NCBI RefSeq assembly: GCF_900155965.1
Contig: NZ_FTMG01000001.1
Span: 868,001 to 932,000, forward strand
Reading direction: 5' to 3'
DNA length: 64,000 bases
Source of the DNA: Mucilaginibacter lappiensis
GTDB taxonomy: Bacteria > Bacteroidota > Bacteroidia > Sphingobacteriales > Sphingobacteriaceae
Shown: piece by piece, positions 35,870-45,700 of the stretch
Numbering within the stretch: position 1 is the stretch's first letter
How the letters are laid out: the number at the start of each line of letters is the position of its first letter
Made by a program: the position numbers and the translations under genes
The notes under the pieces: generated by a model
Database searches by the model: none
The model's input: only the letters and a program-made list of their open reading frames with translations
What the model was told of the DNA's origin: nothing

Positions 35870-36277
35870 TTAATCTAGTTTACCCGAGCGGTTCATCAGC
35901 GCAAGCGAAACAGCTACGCAAATGAATACCCCTATCAATGCCCCACCCAATAAACGACCGGAGAAACCCAGGAAGTTATTGCCCTGGTCGATATAATTCA
36001 GGTAAACAAGCCCGGCCAGACAAGCAACAATACCACCTATGACTAATATTCTGAAACTTTGAAAAAGTGCCTCGAAGAAACTAAGATTATTGTCCTTTTC
36101 GTTTTCCTTATAACTTTTCACCCCCATGTAAACCCCTATCAGCGGTATTAAAATAGATAAATATTCAATAGGATAAACATGATTGCCCGAATTGCTATAA
36201 CCAAAAGTGTGCATTACAAACAGCCAGGTTCCGCTAAAAACACCTACAACCAAACCACTAACAAATGCATTTTTCAT
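35870..36277 (-). CDS. DUF4199 family membrane protein
   Basis: This 135-residue protein has four predicted membrane helices (about 5-22, 38-52, 75-95 and 105-127). The sequence YPIEYLSILIPLIGVYMGVKSYKEN and the following GGxxFxEAxxxSFR-like stretch (NLSFFEALFQSFRILVIGG) match DUF4199, a family nearly confined to Bacteroidota. Its function is unknown. It is convergent with the FAD oxidoreductase and seems monocistronic. Confidence 0.85.
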   Translation of the reverse strand: MKNAFVSGLVVGVFSGTWLFVMHTFGYSNSGNHVYPIEYLSILIPLIGVYMGVKSYKENEKDNNLSFFEALFQSFRILVIGGIVACLAGLVYLNYIDQGNNFLGFSGRLLGGALIGVFICVAVSLALMNRSGKLD

Positions 36278-36413
36278 CAGCTCAGTATTAAATAGTACAT
36301 CTTACTAAATTTACATATAAAAAAGGAAATAATCAAAGCCAATTATTTTATGTAATGATTGTTTTACAGGGAAATACGTTACCATCTCATCAAACAACAA
36401 GCCTGTTTTGCTG

Positions 36414-36451
36414 CTTCAATAACTTTTAATTATAACCAAAAGTTATTGAAG
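36414..36451. promoter_or_regulatory. 14-bp perfect inverted repeat upstream of the YeiH-like gene
   Basis: CTTCAATAACTTTT (36414-36427) is repeated in inverse at 36438-36451 around a 10-bp spacer, ending 68 bp before the ATG. No gene ends nearby on the plus strand, so it is better read as an operator than a terminator. Confidence 0.5.
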
Positions 36452-36518
36452 ATTGTTCTTTGTGATAAAAATAACGATGGGTAAAACTTCACTTTTGTGG
36501 TGTTAAAACATACATCAC

Positions 36519-37496
36519 ATGCATACAAATCATCAATTTGCCAATAACACCAATACATTACTACTCAATGTAAGCTCTAATGCACGCATCATCATTTTTG
36601 CCACATGTATCATACTTTGCTTAACACCATTTGTAAGTCCGGCAGTAGCGCTCCTCATGGGACTTGTCATAGCCCAGTTCACCGGTCATCCTTACCTACA
36701 TCTTAATCATAAGGCCACCCACATACTATTGCAAGCATCGGTGGTAGGCCTGGGCTTTGGTATGAATGTACATAGTGCGCTGCATGCCGGTAAAGAAGGT
36801 ATTTTGTTTACAATCGCTTCTATCAGCGGAACGCTAGTTTTGGGGTATTTCATGGGCAAATGGTTTAATATCGAAAAGAAAACATCTTTCCTGATTTCAT
36901 CAGGAACGGCAATTTGTGGCGGAAGCGCTATTGCAGCCATATCACCGGTAATTAAAGCCGAAGAAAAACAAATATCGGTAGCGTTGGGCTGCGTTTTTAT
37001 CCTCAATTCTGTAGCATTATTTATATTCCCGGTTATTGGCCATCATTTAAATTTATCACAAAACCAATTTGGTTTATGGTGCGCCATAGCTATTCATGAT
37101 ACCAGTTCGGTAGTAGGCGCAGCAAGTAAATATGGCGCACATGCTTTAGAAGTTGCTACCACGGTTAAACTGGCCAGGGCTTTATGGATCATACCGGTTG
37201 CTTTTTTATCCTCATTCCTGTTTAAAAACAATTCGCGCAAAATTAAAGTGCCCTATTTTATAGGATTATTTATTTTGGCCATGATCATTAATACTTATGT
37301 ACCTGCTATAGCTATAGCCAGCCCCTATATTATAAAAATTGCCAAGACAGGCTTAACGCTTACTTTATTTTTAATTGGTGCCGGTTTATCCCGTACAGTT
37401 TTATTATCCGTAGGTTTCCGGCCTTTGTTTCAAGGTATATTATTATGGATAGCCATATCAACCAGCGCTCTTTATGCAGTGATACATTGGGCGTAA
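36519..37496 (+). CDS. YeiH/UPF0324 family putative sulfate or anion exporter
   Basis: The 325-residue protein is an inner membrane protein with about ten helices. Family features are seen in order: ALLMGLVIAQFTGHPY (45-60), LLQASVVGLGFGMNVHSAL, SSGTAICGGSAIAAISPVIKAEE near 125-147 and WCAIAIHDTSSVVGAASKYG near 185-205. The last two form the two-fold inverted-repeat signature. The family is annotated as putative sulfate exporter, based on limited evidence; in other bacteria yeiH is controlled by a LysR regulator. None is adjacent here, but a strong palindrome lies upstream. Confidence 0.9.
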   Translation: MHTNHQFANNTNTLLLNVSSNARIIIFATCIILCLTPFVSPAVALLMGLVIAQFTGHPYLHLNHKATHILLQASVVGLGFGMNVHSALHAGKEGILFTIASISGTLVLGYFMGKWFNIEKKTSFLISSGTAICGGSAIAAISPVIKAEEKQISVALGCVFILNSVALFIFPVIGHHLNLSQNQFGLWCAIAIHDTSSVVGAASKYGAHALEVATTVKLARALWIIPVAFLSSFLFKNNSRKIKVPYFIGLFILAMIINTYVPAIAIASPYIIKIAKTGLTLTLFLIGAGLSRTVLLSVGFRPLFQGILLWIAISTSALYAVIHWA

Positions 37497-37590
37497 TTAA
37501 TTTTCATATAAGAATAAATAATTTCAATAAACAAAAGAAACGTGTTTTTACGTATAGGTGGTTACCGTTTTTTGTTTATTTTTAGCCCCG

Positions 37591-38736
37591 ATGATACCCG
37601 TTGTTTCTAAACTCCCCCAAACTGGCACAACCATATTCACCATCATGTCGGCCCTGGCCAACGAGGTTGGTGCAATAAATCTTTCGCAAGGTTTTCCGGA
37701 TTATGATTGCTCTCCGGAGCTTATTGAGTTAGTGAATAAGGCCATGAAAAATGGTCATAATCAATATGCCCCGATGGCCGGTGTAATGGGCCTGAGAGAA
37801 AAAATTGCCGAGAAAACAGAAAAGCTATACGGAGCAGTTTATAATCCGGATACCGAGATCACTATCACTGCCGGCGGCACACAAGCTATATTTACGGCCA
37901 TCAGCGCCGTTATACACCCCAATGACGAAGTGATTATTTTTGAGCCCGCCTTTGATTGCTATGCACCAGCCATCAAACTGATGGGAGGTGTTGTAAAATC
38001 ATTGGCGCTTGAACCGCCAAACTACCGTATTGCCTGGGATATGGTAAAAAGACTGATCAATCATAAAACTAAAATGATCATTCTTAACTCGCCGCAAAAC
38101 CCAACATCCACCATACTGCACCGGCATGATATTGACGAGTTGAGCGCGATAGTTAAAAATCAGGACATATTGATATTGAGCGATGAGGTATATGAGCACC
38201 TGATATATGATGGCGAAACCCATCATAGCATGGCCCGGTATCCCGAACTGCAGCAACGTAGTTTTATAGTGGCCTCATTTGGCAAACCTTTTCATGCTAC
38301 AGGCTGGAAAGTGGGCTATTGCATGGCCCCAGAGCACCTGATGAATGAGTTCAGAAAAATTCACCAGTTTTTAGTATTTGCAGTAAATACGCCCATACAA
38401 TATGCTATTGCCGAATATTTAAAAAACGAAGAAACCTATTTAGGTTTACGCGAGTTTTTTCAGCAGAAAAGAGACTACTTCAGAAAAGGGCTTGAACAAA
38501 CCCGTTTTGAGTTGCTTCCATGCTTTGGATCATACTTTCAGTCAGTTCGTTACAGCAATATAACCGACGAAAAAGACGCTGACTTTGCCATTCGTATGGC
38601 TAAGGAAAACGGGGTGGCTTCTATACCAGTTTCGGCTTTTTATACCAAGGGGATCGACCATCATGTGTTAAGATTTTGTTTTGCCAAAAGGCAAGAAACC
38701 TTAGATAAAGCCGTTGATAGGTTATTGAAGGTTTAA
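37591..38736 (+). CDS. Pyridoxal-phosphate aminotransferase, probable methionine aminotransferase
   Basis: The start is set at ATG 37591 (MIPVVSKLPQTGTTIFTIMSALA); the open frame extends 11 codons further but a TATTTTTA -7-like box lies at 37577-37584, so the message may be nearly leaderless. This 381-residue fold-type I enzyme has NLSQGFPDYDCSPEL (30-45) and NQYAPMAGVMGLRE. The NSPQNPTS substrate loop and the PLP lysine in SFGKPFHATGWKVGY follow. The closest functional group is YbdL/kynurenine-glutamine transaminase K-like enzymes, which transaminate 4-methylthio-2-oxobutyrate to methionine. An omega-amidase gene 115 bp downstream supports this, since such transaminases use glutamine and make 2-oxoglutaramate. 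Confidence 0.9.
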   Translation: MIPVVSKLPQTGTTIFTIMSALANEVGAINLSQGFPDYDCSPELIELVNKAMKNGHNQYAPMAGVMGLREKIAEKTEKLYGAVYNPDTEITITAGGTQAIFTAISAVIHPNDEVIIFEPAFDCYAPAIKLMGGVVKSLALEPPNYRIAWDMVKRLINHKTKMIILNSPQNPTSTILHRHDIDELSAIVKNQDILILSDEVYEHLIYDGETHHSMARYPELQQRSFIVASFGKPFHATGWKVGYCMAPEHLMNEFRKIHQFLVFAVNTPIQYAIAEYLKNEETYLGLREFFQQKRDYFRKGLEQTRFELLPCFGSYFQSVRYSNITDEKDADFAIRMAKENGVASIPVSAFYTKGIDHHVLRFCFAKRQETLDKAVDRLLKV

Positions 38737-38851
38737 TTTATGGTTAATATATTGTTTATAAACCATAGTTTTGGTTAATAGCAATAAGATGGATCAATTG
38801 TAACTTATTTTGACAAGGGTCTATCATCTATAAACTACTAAAATACTGCTT

Positions 38852-39637
38852 ATGGATAATCTTAAAATTACTGTTTTTCAGGGTTACCTTTTCTGGGAAA
38901 ATACCGATAAAAATTTACAGAATATATCGCTAAGATTATCGGGGGGTATACGCGAAAAAACCGACCTTATTATATTGCCCGAGATGTTCAGCACCGGTTT
39001 TACTATGGATGCCGAGAAATTGGCAGAACCCATGGATGATAAAACCATGAAATGGATGCTCAAAACGGCACAGTTATATGATTGTGTAGTAACCGGCAGC
39101 ATTATTATAAAAGAAGGTGACAAGTTTTATAACCGCCTGATCTGGATGCGGCCTGATGGTACTTATGAACATTATGATAAACGGCACCTTTTTGCATTGG
39201 GCAAAGAACATAACACTTACACTGCAGGTAACGAAAAGCTTTTTGTTAAACTTAACGGATGGGTAATTTGCCCGGTGATTTGTTACGATCTCCGTTTCCC
39301 GGTATGGTTACGTAATATTAACGAAAACGCTTACGACCTGCTCATTGTAGTGGCTAACTGGCCCGAACGCAGGGCATTACACTGGCGTACCCTATTGCCG
39401 GCACGCGCCGTGGAAAATCAAAGCTATGTAATTGGTGTAAATCGCGTGGGGCATGATGGCAACGAGGTTTATCACTCTGGTGATTCAACCTGTATCGATC
39501 CCAACGGCAACGTAGTATATTATAAACGCGATGAAGATGATGTATATACATTTTCTATTATAGCCGATGAGGTTCAAAAAGCCCGCCGTGCCCTACCTTT
39601 TTTAAAGGATGCTGATACGTTTGAAATAGAAATTTAG
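38852..39637 (+). CDS. Nitrilase-superfamily omega-amidase
   Basis: The 261-residue protein carries the nitrilase triad: E44 in LPEMFSTGF, K110 in YDKRHLFA and C144 in PVICYDLRFPVW. Length and motifs fit the YafV/Nit2 omega-amidase branch, which hydrolyses 2-oxoglutaramate to 2-oxoglutarate and ammonia. It follows a glutamine-using-type aminotransferase gene on the same strand. Together they would make the methionine-salvage transamination irreversible and recycle carbon to the TCA cycle. The 115-bp gap holds no terminator, so co-transcription is possible. Cytoplasmic. Confidence 0.88.
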   Translation: MDNLKITVFQGYLFWENTDKNLQNISLRLSGGIREKTDLIILPEMFSTGFTMDAEKLAEPMDDKTMKWMLKTAQLYDCVVTGSIIIKEGDKFYNRLIWMRPDGTYEHYDKRHLFALGKEHNTYTAGNEKLFVKLNGWVICPVICYDLRFPVWLRNINENAYDLLIVVANWPERRALHWRTLLPARAVENQSYVIGVNRVGHDGNEVYHSGDSTCIDPNGNVVYYKRDEDDVYTFSIIADEVQKARRALPFLKDADTFEIEI

Positions 39638-40232
39638 CCCATTTTTATCCCAATCAGGAATAAGAGAATTAATATCGAATAATGAATTTTGAATTGCCAA
39701 CATCGAAATAATTATTCCACACTCAATACCCGATATTATACCCTATGTCTCCTCGGGGCCTCTCGCAGAGGATCCTAAGATATAAGGCAACCATCTCAAG
39801 ACTCCTTTTACCATCATATAGTGGGTTTACATAAAAAACTACTATATGGTGGCAAAATTCACATAATTAGTTAATAATCAATTACATAAATAAATGTAAA
39901 CCATAAAAAGTGTAAACCATGTAAACCCACTTTTTAATAAACTAGCTGCGTGTTTAGAGGTTATACTTAGGGGAGAATTAACTGCAAGCTTCTTAAAAAC
40001 TTCGCTTCAGGGAAGGGCTTGGGAGGCACCTTTTGCCAAACTTATTTTGAAAACCTTACCTAAGATACTTTTATAACATTTATATTTAGCAGTATTTAAA
40101 CTTTATGTTTTTCCCGATATAATATATGGGCAGTTTATATTGCCACGTTCTTTTTAATTATATCGTTAACCCATCTTCATGTAAAATTCATACCTATTAT
40201 GAATGTTTGCAAAGTTGAATTGAACTAGGACT
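39638..40232. other. 595-bp intergenic region with nested repeats
   Basis: No gene is supported. The notable content is the repeat cluster 39811-39930. Downstream, around 39985-40045, lies a G-rich stretch (TCAGGGAAGGGCTTGGGAGG) of the kind seen between genes in this group. Confidence 0.4.
39811..39930. repeat. Nested inverted and direct repeats
   Basis: GTGGGTTTACAT (39821-39832) is perfectly inverted at 39919-39930. Direct copies of TGTAAACC begin at 39895, 39911 and 39920. CCATCATATAGT (39811-39822) is inverted with one mismatch as ACTATATGGTGG (39841-39852). Such nesting suggests a small mobile or structured element, or a multi-site operator ahead of the efflux operon. Confidence 0.5.
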
Positions 40233-41507
40233 ATGTATAAGATAAAACCCCTGCTTTTTTTATCAGTTGTACTTTTTACTTTTGGTACCAACCGGGCAGT
40301 CGCCCAAACTGACACACTCAAAATCACCTTTCAGGATGCCGAGAAACAATTTCTTGAAAACAATTTAAGCCTTTTAGCCCAAAAATATAATGTAGAAGCC
40401 TCAAAAGCGCTTATACAACAGGCTAAGCTTTGGGACAACCCTGTATTAAGCACCGATCAAAACATTCATACCAGCGGCAGCAATAAATTCTTTGACCACA
40501 GCAAAGGCCAGGGGCAAGTATTTGTGCAACTGAACCAGGTATTTACTACCGCAGGCAAACGTGGTAAGCAAGTACAAATGGCCAAAGATGATGCCATGGT
40601 ACAGGAAGCCGCTTTTAATGATCTGATGCGTAACCTGCGCTATAACCTCCGGCTTGATTTTAGTCAGCTGGCTACGCTTAATGCCCAGCAAAAAGTTTAT
40701 GAGAATGAGATCACTTCGGCCACTAACCTGGTGAAGGCTATTCAAAAATCATATGATGCTGGTAATACCTCCATGAAAGATCTGATCAGACTTAAAGCCT
40801 TGCTTTTTGGCTTGCAGAATGACATGGTGGAGAACAACCGCCAGATCAATGATCTGCAAACCGAACTCAAAACTTTGCTGCAAACTAAAGAAACCGCTTT
40901 TGTTGATCCTATCATTAATGATAAACCAACAGAGAATGTAACGCTTGATGTTCCTTCATTAATTGAGCAAGCAAAAGCAAGCAGGCCTGATTACTTATCG
41001 AACCAATACCAGCTTAACTCGGCCACACATAACCTGGCTTATCAACGGGCATTAGCGGTTCCGGACATTACCATTGGTGCTTCGTATGATAAAAACAGCA
41101 ACTACGCCCCTAACTATTATGGTTTGGAGATTGGCTTGCCCCTGCCCTTTTTTAATCGTAACCAGGGTAATATCAAATCGGCCAAATATAACATTAAAAG
41201 CCAGGAAAGCACTTTAAAACAGAGTGAGTTCCAGCTTAAAAATGAGGTGGTAGCCGCTGTAAATCAATATAAATTAAATCAACAGTTGTTTACTACGCAG
41301 CAGGTTGAATTTAATGAGCAGTACGATAAATTATTTAGCAGTATGCTTAAAAGTTTTCAGCAACGACAGATCAGCCTGATTGAGTTTGTTGACTTTTTTG
41401 ATACTTATAAAGATACTAAGCTTAAGATTTTGCAACAGCAGTATAACCTGCAAAAGTCTATTGCCGATCTTAATTTTGCTATTGGTATTCCTGTAATTAA
41501 ATCCTGA
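40233..41507 (+). CDS. TolC family outer membrane efflux protein
   Basis: The 424-residue protein has a signal peptide ending at RAVAQ and two outer-membrane-factor repeats with long alpha-helical barrels. The first contains LTFQDAEKQFLENNLSLLAQ-like sequence (KITFQDAEKQFLENNLSLLA), the second SLIEQAKASRPDYLSNQYQL near 250. It belongs to the CusC/CzcC group and forms the outer membrane channel of a tripartite pump. The periplasmic adaptor (22 bp downstream) and RND pump complete it. No lipobox cysteine is seen at the N-terminus. No metal-sensing regulator is adjacent. Confidence 0.92.
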   Translation: MYKIKPLLFLSVVLFTFGTNRAVAQTDTLKITFQDAEKQFLENNLSLLAQKYNVEASKALIQQAKLWDNPVLSTDQNIHTSGSNKFFDHSKGQGQVFVQLNQVFTTAGKRGKQVQMAKDDAMVQEAAFNDLMRNLRYNLRLDFSQLATLNAQQKVYENEITSATNLVKAIQKSYDAGNTSMKDLIRLKALLFGLQNDMVENNRQINDLQTELKTLLQTKETAFVDPIINDKPTENVTLDVPSLIEQAKASRPDYLSNQYQLNSATHNLAYQRALAVPDITIGASYDKNSNYAPNYYGLEIGLPLPFFNRNQGNIKSAKYNIKSQESTLKQSEFQLKNEVVAAVNQYKLNQQLFTTQQVEFNEQYDKLFSSMLKSFQQRQISLIEFVDFFDTYKDTKLKILQQQYNLQKSIADLNFAIGIPVIKS

Positions 41508-41529
41508 TAATTTTTATAAATATAAAATA

Positions 41530-42633
41530 ATGATGAAAAGAGAAACGCTGTTATCCGGCATCTCCGCTTTACTATTACTTGCCGCCTGCAAAGGCAAGCC
41601 CCAACCTGTAGCAGAAAACCTGCCTGTTACCGTTAGCGACTCTATGGCGCGAATGATCACTATTGATACGGCCAAAACCACTGCCATGAAAGATGAACTC
41701 AGCCTTTCGGGTGAGGTGTCTTATGATGATAACAATGTGATCAAAGTATTCCCTTTCGCGGGTGGACAAATACAGGAGGTGAAAGTTTCCCTGGGTGATA
41801 AAGTTACCAAAGGTCAAACGCTAGCCGTAATGCGGAGCGCGGATATTGCCGGTAATTATACCGATCTGACAGCAACCCGATCAGACTTAGCCATTGCCAA
41901 ACGCCAGTTGGAGCAGGCAGAATACCTGTACAAAAACGGTATATCAAGCGAGCGCGACTATACAGAAGCCAAAGAAAACTACAATAAAGCGGCAGCAGCC
42001 AGCACAAAAATTCAACAGCAAATTGCCATCAATGGCGGCGGTAATACCTCTGCAAGTGGTTCACTGGTCATCAAAGCCCCTGAGAGTGGTTTTATCGTTG
42101 AAAAAAGTATCACCGCCGGGAGTTTTATCCGCCCCGATAATAGCGGTAACATGTTCACTATTTCCAATATGAAGGATGTGTGGATATGGGCCAATGTGTT
42201 CGAATCAGATATTAGCAAAGTAAAGGTAGGCTATACTGCAAAAGTCACTACAGTAGCTTATCCGGGTAAAGTATTCATTGGTAAGGTTAATGCGATCAGC
42301 TCGGTTCTCGATCCAGACAATAAGGTAATGAAAATAAAGATCGTTTTACCTAACACGGATATGTTGCTGAAGCCGGAAATGTTTACCAATGTGGTGATAT
42401 CTAATAACGATAAGGCTCAATCGGTAGCAGTACCTGCAAAGGCGGTTATTTTTGATAACAGCAAATATTACGTAGTGGTATACAATAGCAAAAGCGATTT
42501 AAAAGTACGCGAAGTAAGTGTAATTAAAACGGTTGATGATGTAAGCTATATCTCCTCGGGCTTAAATGCCGGTGATAAGATCATCTCTAAAAATCAACTC
42601 TTATTTTATGATGCGTTAATGGGTGATAAATAG
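41530..42633 (+). CDS. RND efflux periplasmic adaptor subunit
   Basis: The 367-residue protein is a membrane-fusion protein with a lipoprotein signal (ALLLLAACKGKP, cysteine at 20). The order is: barrel-sandwich part EVKVSLGDKVTKGQTLAVMRS (88-108), alpha-hairpin (about 110-165), return LVIKAPESGFIVEKSITAGSFIRPD, beta-barrel and membrane-proximal domains. This is the CusB/CzcB layout, without the extra N-terminal metal-binding YHS or His-rich region. It links the TolC-like channel and the RND pump encoded on either side. Confidence 0.92.
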   Translation: MMKRETLLSGISALLLLAACKGKPQPVAENLPVTVSDSMARMITIDTAKTTAMKDELSLSGEVSYDDNNVIKVFPFAGGQIQEVKVSLGDKVTKGQTLAVMRSADIAGNYTDLTATRSDLAIAKRQLEQAEYLYKNGISSERDYTEAKENYNKAAAASTKIQQQIAINGGGNTSASGSLVIKAPESGFIVEKSITAGSFIRPDNSGNMFTISNMKDVWIWANVFESDISKVKVGYTAKVTTVAYPGKVFIGKVNAISSVLDPDNKVMKIKIVLPNTDMLLKPEMFTNVVISNNDKAQSVAVPAKAVIFDNSKYYVVVYNSKSDLKVREVSVIKTVDDVSYISSGLNAGDKIISKNQLLFYDALMGDK

Positions 42634-42729
42634 TGGTGAGTGGTAAGTAGCCAGTGGTGAGTATTTACCCCGCTCCCTACCCTCCTAAAATTACAAAACT
42701 GACCACTCAAAACTCAATACTAAATTACA

Positions 42730-45700
42730 ATGAATAAATTCATTAAAAATATAATCTACTTTTCATTAAGGCACCGCTACTTCGTGTTTTTCATGACGCT
42801 GGTATTGGTTGTGCTGGGTATATGGAGTTACCTCAATACGCCTATTGAAACGTTTCCGGATGTTACCAATACACAGATCATCATTATAGCGCAATGGCCG
42901 GGCCGCAGTGCCGAAGAGGTCGAAAAAATGATCACCATACCTATGGAGACCGTTTTAAACTCCGTACAAAAAAAGGCTAACCTGCGTACCACTTCTTCCT
43001 TTGGTTTATCCTATGTCCGCATCATTTTTGATGATGACGTGGACGATGCATTTGCCCGGCAACAGGTTTTAAGTCGCCTGGGTAATGCCGACCTGCCAGA
43101 TGGTGTAAAACCAGAAGTAGAACCACCTTATGGCCCTACCGGCGAGATATACCGTTATACTCTTAAAAGCCGTACCAAAACCATCCATGACCTCACCGCC
43201 ATTCAGGATTGGATTCTGGATCGTCAGTTTAAATCGGTACCAGGTGTTGCCGACGTAAACAGCTTTGGTGGTGAAGAAAAAACCTACGAAGTAAGCGTTA
43301 ACCCTGCATTACTTCAGAAATACAGTCTTACCTCACTTGACGTTTACAATGCTATCAACCGCAGCAACATCAACGTAGGTGGCGATATTATTGAAAAGAA
43401 CGACCAGGCCTACATTGTACGCGGTATTGGTTTGATCAATAATATTGATGAGATCCAGAACATCATCATTAAAAATGTAAACAATGTACCTATACTGGCC
43501 AAAGACGTTGCCGAAATTAAAGAAAGCGGTCTGCCACGTTTAGGGCAGGTTGGCCGCGACAAGCATAACGACGTTATTGAAGGTATCGTAGTAATGCGTA
43601 AAGGCGAAAATCCAGCCGAAGTTTTAAAACGGATACGGGATAAGGTTGCCGACCTCAACAATAACGTGCTACCAAAAGATGTTAAGATCGATACTTTTTA
43701 CGATCGTACCAACCTGATGGACTTTTGTACCGAAACTGTTATCCATAACCTGTGCGAAGGCATTATCCTGGTTACCGTTATTGTATTCCTGTTCATGGCC
43801 GACTGGCGTACAACCCTTATTGTAGCCATCATTATACCGCTCGCCCTATTGTTTGCCTTTATGTGTTTACGCTTAAAAGGTATGAGCGCCAATTTGCTCT
43901 CGATGGGTGCTGTTGATTTTGGTATTATCATCGATGGCGCCGTGGTGATGGTGGAAGGGATATTTGTGGCCCTTGACCATCGGGCCAAAGAAGTAGGGAT
44001 GCAAAAATTCAACGGCCTTGCCAAGCTGGGACTATTCAAAAATGTGGGTGCAGAAATGGGTAAAGCTATATTCTTTTCCAAACTCATTATCCTTACCTGT
44101 TTAGTACCGATTTTCGCCTTTCAAAAGGTGGAAGGTAAAATGTTCTCGCCATTGGCTTACACCCTGGGTTTCGCCTTGTTGGGCGCGTTAATATTCACCC
44201 TTACACTGGTACCCGCCCTATCAAGCATATTGCTGAGCAAAAACGTTAGGGAAAAACATAACCCTATTGTTATATTCTTTGAGAAGGGCATCCGCCGGAT
44301 GTTTAATTATACCTACCGCAATCAAAAGCTAAGCTTAATTGTAGCTGTATCGTTCATGGCTGTAACTTTCTTTTCGGCCAAATTTTTAGGCACTGAGTTT
44401 TTACCGCAGCTTAACGAGGGCGCTTTGTGGGTAACAGCACAATTACCTATGAGTACATCATTGGAAAGCTCTGTAAACGTTACCAACAAAATGCGCGATG
44501 TGCTCTCAACCTTCCCTGAGGTAAAACAGACACTTTCGCAGGTTGGCCGTACCAATGATGGTACCGACCCTAAAGGTTTCTTTAACGTACAGATCCAGGT
44601 GGATCTGAAACCCAAAGACCAATGGGAAAGCGGTCTGACCCAGGAGGAATTGATTGCCAATATTGATAAAAAGCTCAGTCAGTTTCCGGGTATTATCTTC
44701 AACTATTCGCAGCCTATTATTGATAACGTTGCCGAGGCCGTTGCCGGTGTACCTGCTTCTATGGCCGTAAAAATATTCGGCCCTGATTTTACCGTGCTCG
44801 ACCATAAGGCCGATTCTGTAATGGATATTCTCAAGCATGTTCAAGGCGTTGAAGACCTTGGCGTACTGCGCAACCTGGGCCAACCGGAGTTCAGAATAGA
44901 GCTTGACCAGCGAAAAATGGCGCTTTACGGCGTATCTACTGCCGACGCTAATGCCGTTATTGAAATGGCTATTGGTGGTAAAGCAGCTACTACTCTTTAC
45001 GAAGGTGAACGCAAATTTGACATCCGGATACGGTATCAAAAAGCATTCAGGAATACACAGGATAAGATCGAAAATCTAATGGTACCTACTTTGAACGGTT
45101 CCAAAATTGCTATCAAAGAAATCTCAAACATCACCACCCAAACCGGGCCTGCCTTTATTTACCGCGACAATAATATGCGTTATATAGCGGTTAAATTCTC
45201 GGTGCGTGGCCGCGATTTAGGCAGCACCATTGCCGAAGCGCAGCAGAAAGTAAATGCCGCTGTTAAGCTTGACCAGGGCTATTCCTTTACCTGGAACGGT
45301 GAGTTTGAAAACCAGATTCGTGCCTCAAATACTTTGGCTCACGTAGTACCTGTATGCCTGCTGGTTATATTCCTGATACTGTTTATCACCTTTGGCAACG
45401 CTAAAGATGCGATACTGGTTATCATGAACGTACCATTCGCGCTTATTGGCGGTATCCTGGCATTGCATATTACAAACACCAACTTTAGTATATCGGCAGG
45501 TATCGGTTTTATCGCCCTGTTTGGCGTTTGTATCCAGAATGGGGTGATATTGGTATCCGTTTTCCGGAAGAATCTCGAAGCGCGGATGCACCTTAACGAA
45601 GCTATACTGGAAGGTGTAATTTCAAGAGTTCGCCCGGTAGTGATGACCGCCCTCATGGCGGCAATCGGCTTGTTACCAGCAGCTGTATCAACCGGTATTG

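Noticed and set aside
39811..39930. CRISPR array
   Set aside because: Repeat units are only 8-12 bp, irregularly spaced and partly inverted; no cas genes nearby.
42632..42729. AGTGGTGAGT direct repeats between adaptor and pump genes
   Set aside because: Only two short copies in a simple-composition spacer; no basis for a functional claim.
44506..45039. 177-codon antisense ORF inside the RND pump gene
   Set aside because: Long antisense frame produced by codon bias of the pump gene; no start signal or family match.
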